Assembly (NCBI RefSeq): GCF_003634215.1
Contig: NZ_RBWX01000009.1
Span: 419,382-483,381, forward strand
Source of the DNA: Sphingosinicella microcystinivorans
Lineage (GTDB): Bacteria; Pseudomonadota; Alphaproteobacteria; Sphingomonadales; Sphingomonadaceae
DNA: 64,000 bases
Direction of reading: 5' to 3'
Below, one piece after another: positions 62,049 to 64,000 of the stretch. The notes under the pieces are model-generated. The model searched no databases and was not told where the DNA came from. It worked only from the letters and a program-made list of their open reading frames with translations. A program made the translations under genes and the position numbers. The first letter of the stretch is position 1. The number at the start of each line of letters is the position of its first letter.

Positions 62049-62082
62049 AAAGAAGCAGGGACGGCGGCCGCGCCGTCCCTGC
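62049..62082 (-). terminator. Rho-independent terminator after parB
   Basis: GCAGGGACGGCG (62055-62066) pairs perfectly with CGCCGTCCCTGC (62071-62082), 12 base pairs with a 4-base GCCG loop. On the minus strand TTCTTTG follows. It lies 9 bases after the parB stop (62091) and is opposite to the frameshifted ORF. Confidence 0.88.
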
Positions 62083-62090
62083 CCGGAATT

Positions 62091-63896
62091 TCAGGCCGCG
62101 AGACGCACGGGGTCCCCGCCCCTATCCTCTGCGCACGGCATGAGCGCCGCGCCGCCGTCCTCGGGCGGCATATCGGTGTCGGTGCGCGCGGCGGCGACAA
62201 GCGCGGCCTTCTCGACGCTGCCGACGCCGCCGCGCGCCGTGTAGGCGGCGGGCGGGAACCGCATCCATCGGGGCACCCATCCGGAGACCTCGGCGCGTCC
62301 GTTCGTGCCCTGAAGATGATCGCGAATAATCGCTTTCAGGACCTTTCCGGGTTCCGCCGCATTGGCGGCGGCGACCCCCTCGCCTGCGATCTCGGCGACG
62401 AGCCGGCCGAGGACCGTCTTGTCGCGCAAGGTCTCGAAGAAGGCATCGTCGGCCTGCCAGTAACGCGCCATATCAATGCCGATCTCGACGCCGACCGCCT
62501 CGACGGCGGCGCTTCCGGCGGCAAGCGTCTCGCCCATGACGACCGCGATCACCTCCATGAGCGCGACGTCGGGAAGGTCAAGCAGACGCAGGAACACGCC
62601 GACGAGTCCGCGCTCGCCGGTGCCGCCGACGAGCGTCGGTTCCTCGGGCGAGACGCCGAGCAGCGCGAGAACCGCGCGGCGCTTCGCATCGAACGCCGCC
62701 TCGCCCTTCGACACTTCGACGCTTTCGCGGACGGTGTCGCTCCGGCATGTCTGCGGCTCGGGCGCGACGCGCCAGAGAGGCGATCCGGCAATGGCATGTG
62801 CCGTCATGAGGCGCAGCGCCGTGCCTGCGTGCGCCGTGAGCGCGGCGCGCACGGCGGCATGGCGGTGAAGGTCGATATAGGTCTGGAGCGTGCCGGGCAC
62901 CTCGGGACGCGGCGTCTTCACCGGGCCATCGACCGTCTCGCCGCGCTCAAGGCGCTGCGCTTCCTTCGCGGTCACGAACCCTTCGTGAAAACACACCTCG
63001 CCGCTGCGGCGGACCTCGACGTAGACGCGCCCGCCCTTGTGCTTCGCGGCCTTTCTGTGGTCCCACGCTGCGAAATGATCGCCGCGCGGCAGGATGACCA
63101 CATCGCTCCATCCCGCATCAAGATAGCGCGTTTTCCGGTCCAGAATCGCGGCGTCCTGATGCGTCCAGAACGCGTCGCTCTCCGCGAAATAGCGCTCTTC
63201 GCCGAAGAGGTCGGTGATGAGCGCGAGGCCGGAGGATTCGACATCGAACAGCGCATGCTCCGCCTTGATCGCCCCGCCGCCGAAGAGCCATGCCTTGAGC
63301 TGGTGCCCGGTCGGGCACCATGTGTCACCGTCGAGAAGCGCAAGCCACGCGCGCTGCTGCGCCTTCGACGCCATGGTGAGATGCCGCACGGTCGCGGTAT
63401 CGATCGCCTCCTTTCGATAGAGATCGCGGATGCGCGGGCAGAGATTGCCGAGCGCGAGGATGCGTTTCACGCCGCGTTCGGGAAGACCGAAGGTCATCGC
63501 AATCTCGTCGATGCTGCGGCCCTCTTTCACCAGCCGCGTGTAGGTTTCCCACTGCGTCACCTCGTCAGGGTCGCGACGCGCGACGTTCTCGATGAGCGAG
63601 GCCTCGAGCGCGGCGGCATCGTCGCCGTCCTCGAGGATCGCGCAGGGAAGCTGCCCCCTCTCCATGCCGCTCGCGCCCGCTTCCGCCGCGACGATTTTCG
63701 CCGCTGTGAAGCGGCGGGCGCCCGCGACGATCTCGAAGGCATCGGGGCCGCAATTGGGCCTGACGATGAGCGGCACGAGAATGCCGCGTGCGCGAACGGT
63801 CGGCAATATGTCCGACACGTCCGGTGCTTGTCTGCTGTAGCGCATATTGGTCTTGCTGATCGACAGCTTGCCAAGGTCGATAAAGTCGAGTTTCAT
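62091..63896 (-). CDS. parB: ParB/RepB/Spo0J-type partition protein
   Basis: 601 residues. N-terminal ParB/Srx domain ('LPTVRARGILVPLIVRPNCGPDAFEIVAGARRFTAAKI', 'AILEDGDDAAALEASLIENVARRDPDEVTQWETYTRLVKEGRSIDEIAMTFGLPERGVKRILAL'), HTH, then a long C-terminal domain typical of large ParB-like proteins in ICEs. No ParA is in the window. It could act in element maintenance or as a transcriptional regulator. Confidence 0.9.
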   Translation of the reverse strand: MKLDFIDLGKLSISKTNMRYSRQAPDVSDILPTVRARGILVPLIVRPNCGPDAFEIVAGARRFTAAKIVAAEAGASGMERGQLPCAILEDGDDAAALEASLIENVARRDPDEVTQWETYTRLVKEGRSIDEIAMTFGLPERGVKRILALGNLCPRIRDLYRKEAIDTATVRHLTMASKAQQRAWLALLDGDTWCPTGHQLKAWLFGGGAIKAEHALFDVESSGLALITDLFGEERYFAESDAFWTHQDAAILDRKTRYLDAGWSDVVILPRGDHFAAWDHRKAAKHKGGRVYVEVRRSGEVCFHEGFVTAKEAQRLERGETVDGPVKTPRPEVPGTLQTYIDLHRHAAVRAALTAHAGTALRLMTAHAIAGSPLWRVAPEPQTCRSDTVRESVEVSKGEAAFDAKRRAVLALLGVSPEEPTLVGGTGERGLVGVFLRLLDLPDVALMEVIAVVMGETLAAGSAAVEAVGVEIGIDMARYWQADDAFFETLRDKTVLGRLVAEIAGEGVAAANAAEPGKVLKAIIRDHLQGTNGRAEVSGWVPRWMRFPPAAYTARGGVGSVEKAALVAAARTDTDMPPEDGGAALMPCAEDRGGDPVRLAA

Positions 63897-64000
63897 GAGA
63901 CTACTCCGTATGTTGGGATTGAAAAGAAAGGGAAAATCGTTTCATTAAAAGCTGTTACTGACCTTGCGAGGGGGAGGACCTCGCGCTCCACACGACGCAG
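63897..64000. other. Upstream region of parB at the right edge
   Basis: 104 bases with an AT-rich segment (63912-63957), likely the parB promoter region. A small hairpin, GCGAGG (63966-63971) with CCTCGC (63979-63984), is seen; its role is unknown. Confidence 0.35.

Overview
The window looks like the chromosome of a high-GC alphaproteobacterium, probably a sphingomonad-like lineage. That is inferred from the trb/DUF736/DUF2274/DUF3363 mobile-element gene set, the soxBDAG-purU block and the flagellar gene style; no rRNA or marker gene here settles it. There are two parts: host core genes (1 to about 21,165) and an integrated conjugative element entering at a tRNA-Ser gene and running off the right edge (about 21,166 to 64,000).

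Region 1 (1-13,516) is a flagellar locus. flgBCDEFGHIJKL runs rightward from a near-consensus sigma-54 promoter. Divergent to it are flgP and flgT (accessory ring proteins best known from Vibrio) and a flgA cut by the window edge, which has its own sigma-54 promoter. motA and motB follow behind a sigma-28-like promoter. Region 2 (13,517-21,165) holds a clear yybP-ykoY manganese riboswitch in front of a UPF0016/TMEM165-type Mn exporter, a TetR regulator, a heterotetrameric sarcosine oxidase operon (soxBDAG) ending in purU, and tRNA-Ser(CGA).

Region 3 (21,166-34,665) is the conjugation backbone: a tyrosine integrase next to the tRNA, then on the minus strand traG, copG, trbB, C, D, E, J, L, F, G, I, DUF2274 and alpA. 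Region 4 (35,197-56,187) is cargo placed between traG and the relaxase: nnrS and a small membrane protein, an AlgE-like porin, a Crp/Fnr regulator, a fused NarK1-NarK2 transporter, narGHJI, a parvulin isomerase, moaA, moaB, moeA, a UbiM/UbiH-like hydroxylase, and the anaerobic ribonucleotide reductase nrdD-nrdG. Three perfect TTGAT-N4-ATCAA boxes mark its promoters. Region 5 (56,209-64,000) contains a Fic protein, the DUF3363/VirD2-type relaxase, a GFA-family protein, DUF736, a frameshifted small zinc-ribbon ORF and ParB.

The most exciting reading is that the element carries a self-contained kit for anaerobic life. It brings nitrate uptake, nitrate respiration, part of molybdenum-cofactor synthesis, an outer-membrane porin, NO-related protection, its own regulator and oxygen-independent dNTP synthesis. 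No nitrite or NO reductase is present, so the expected product is nitrite. TraF and DUF2840, usual in this element family, are not seen between relaxase and DUF736, so independent transfer is uncertain.
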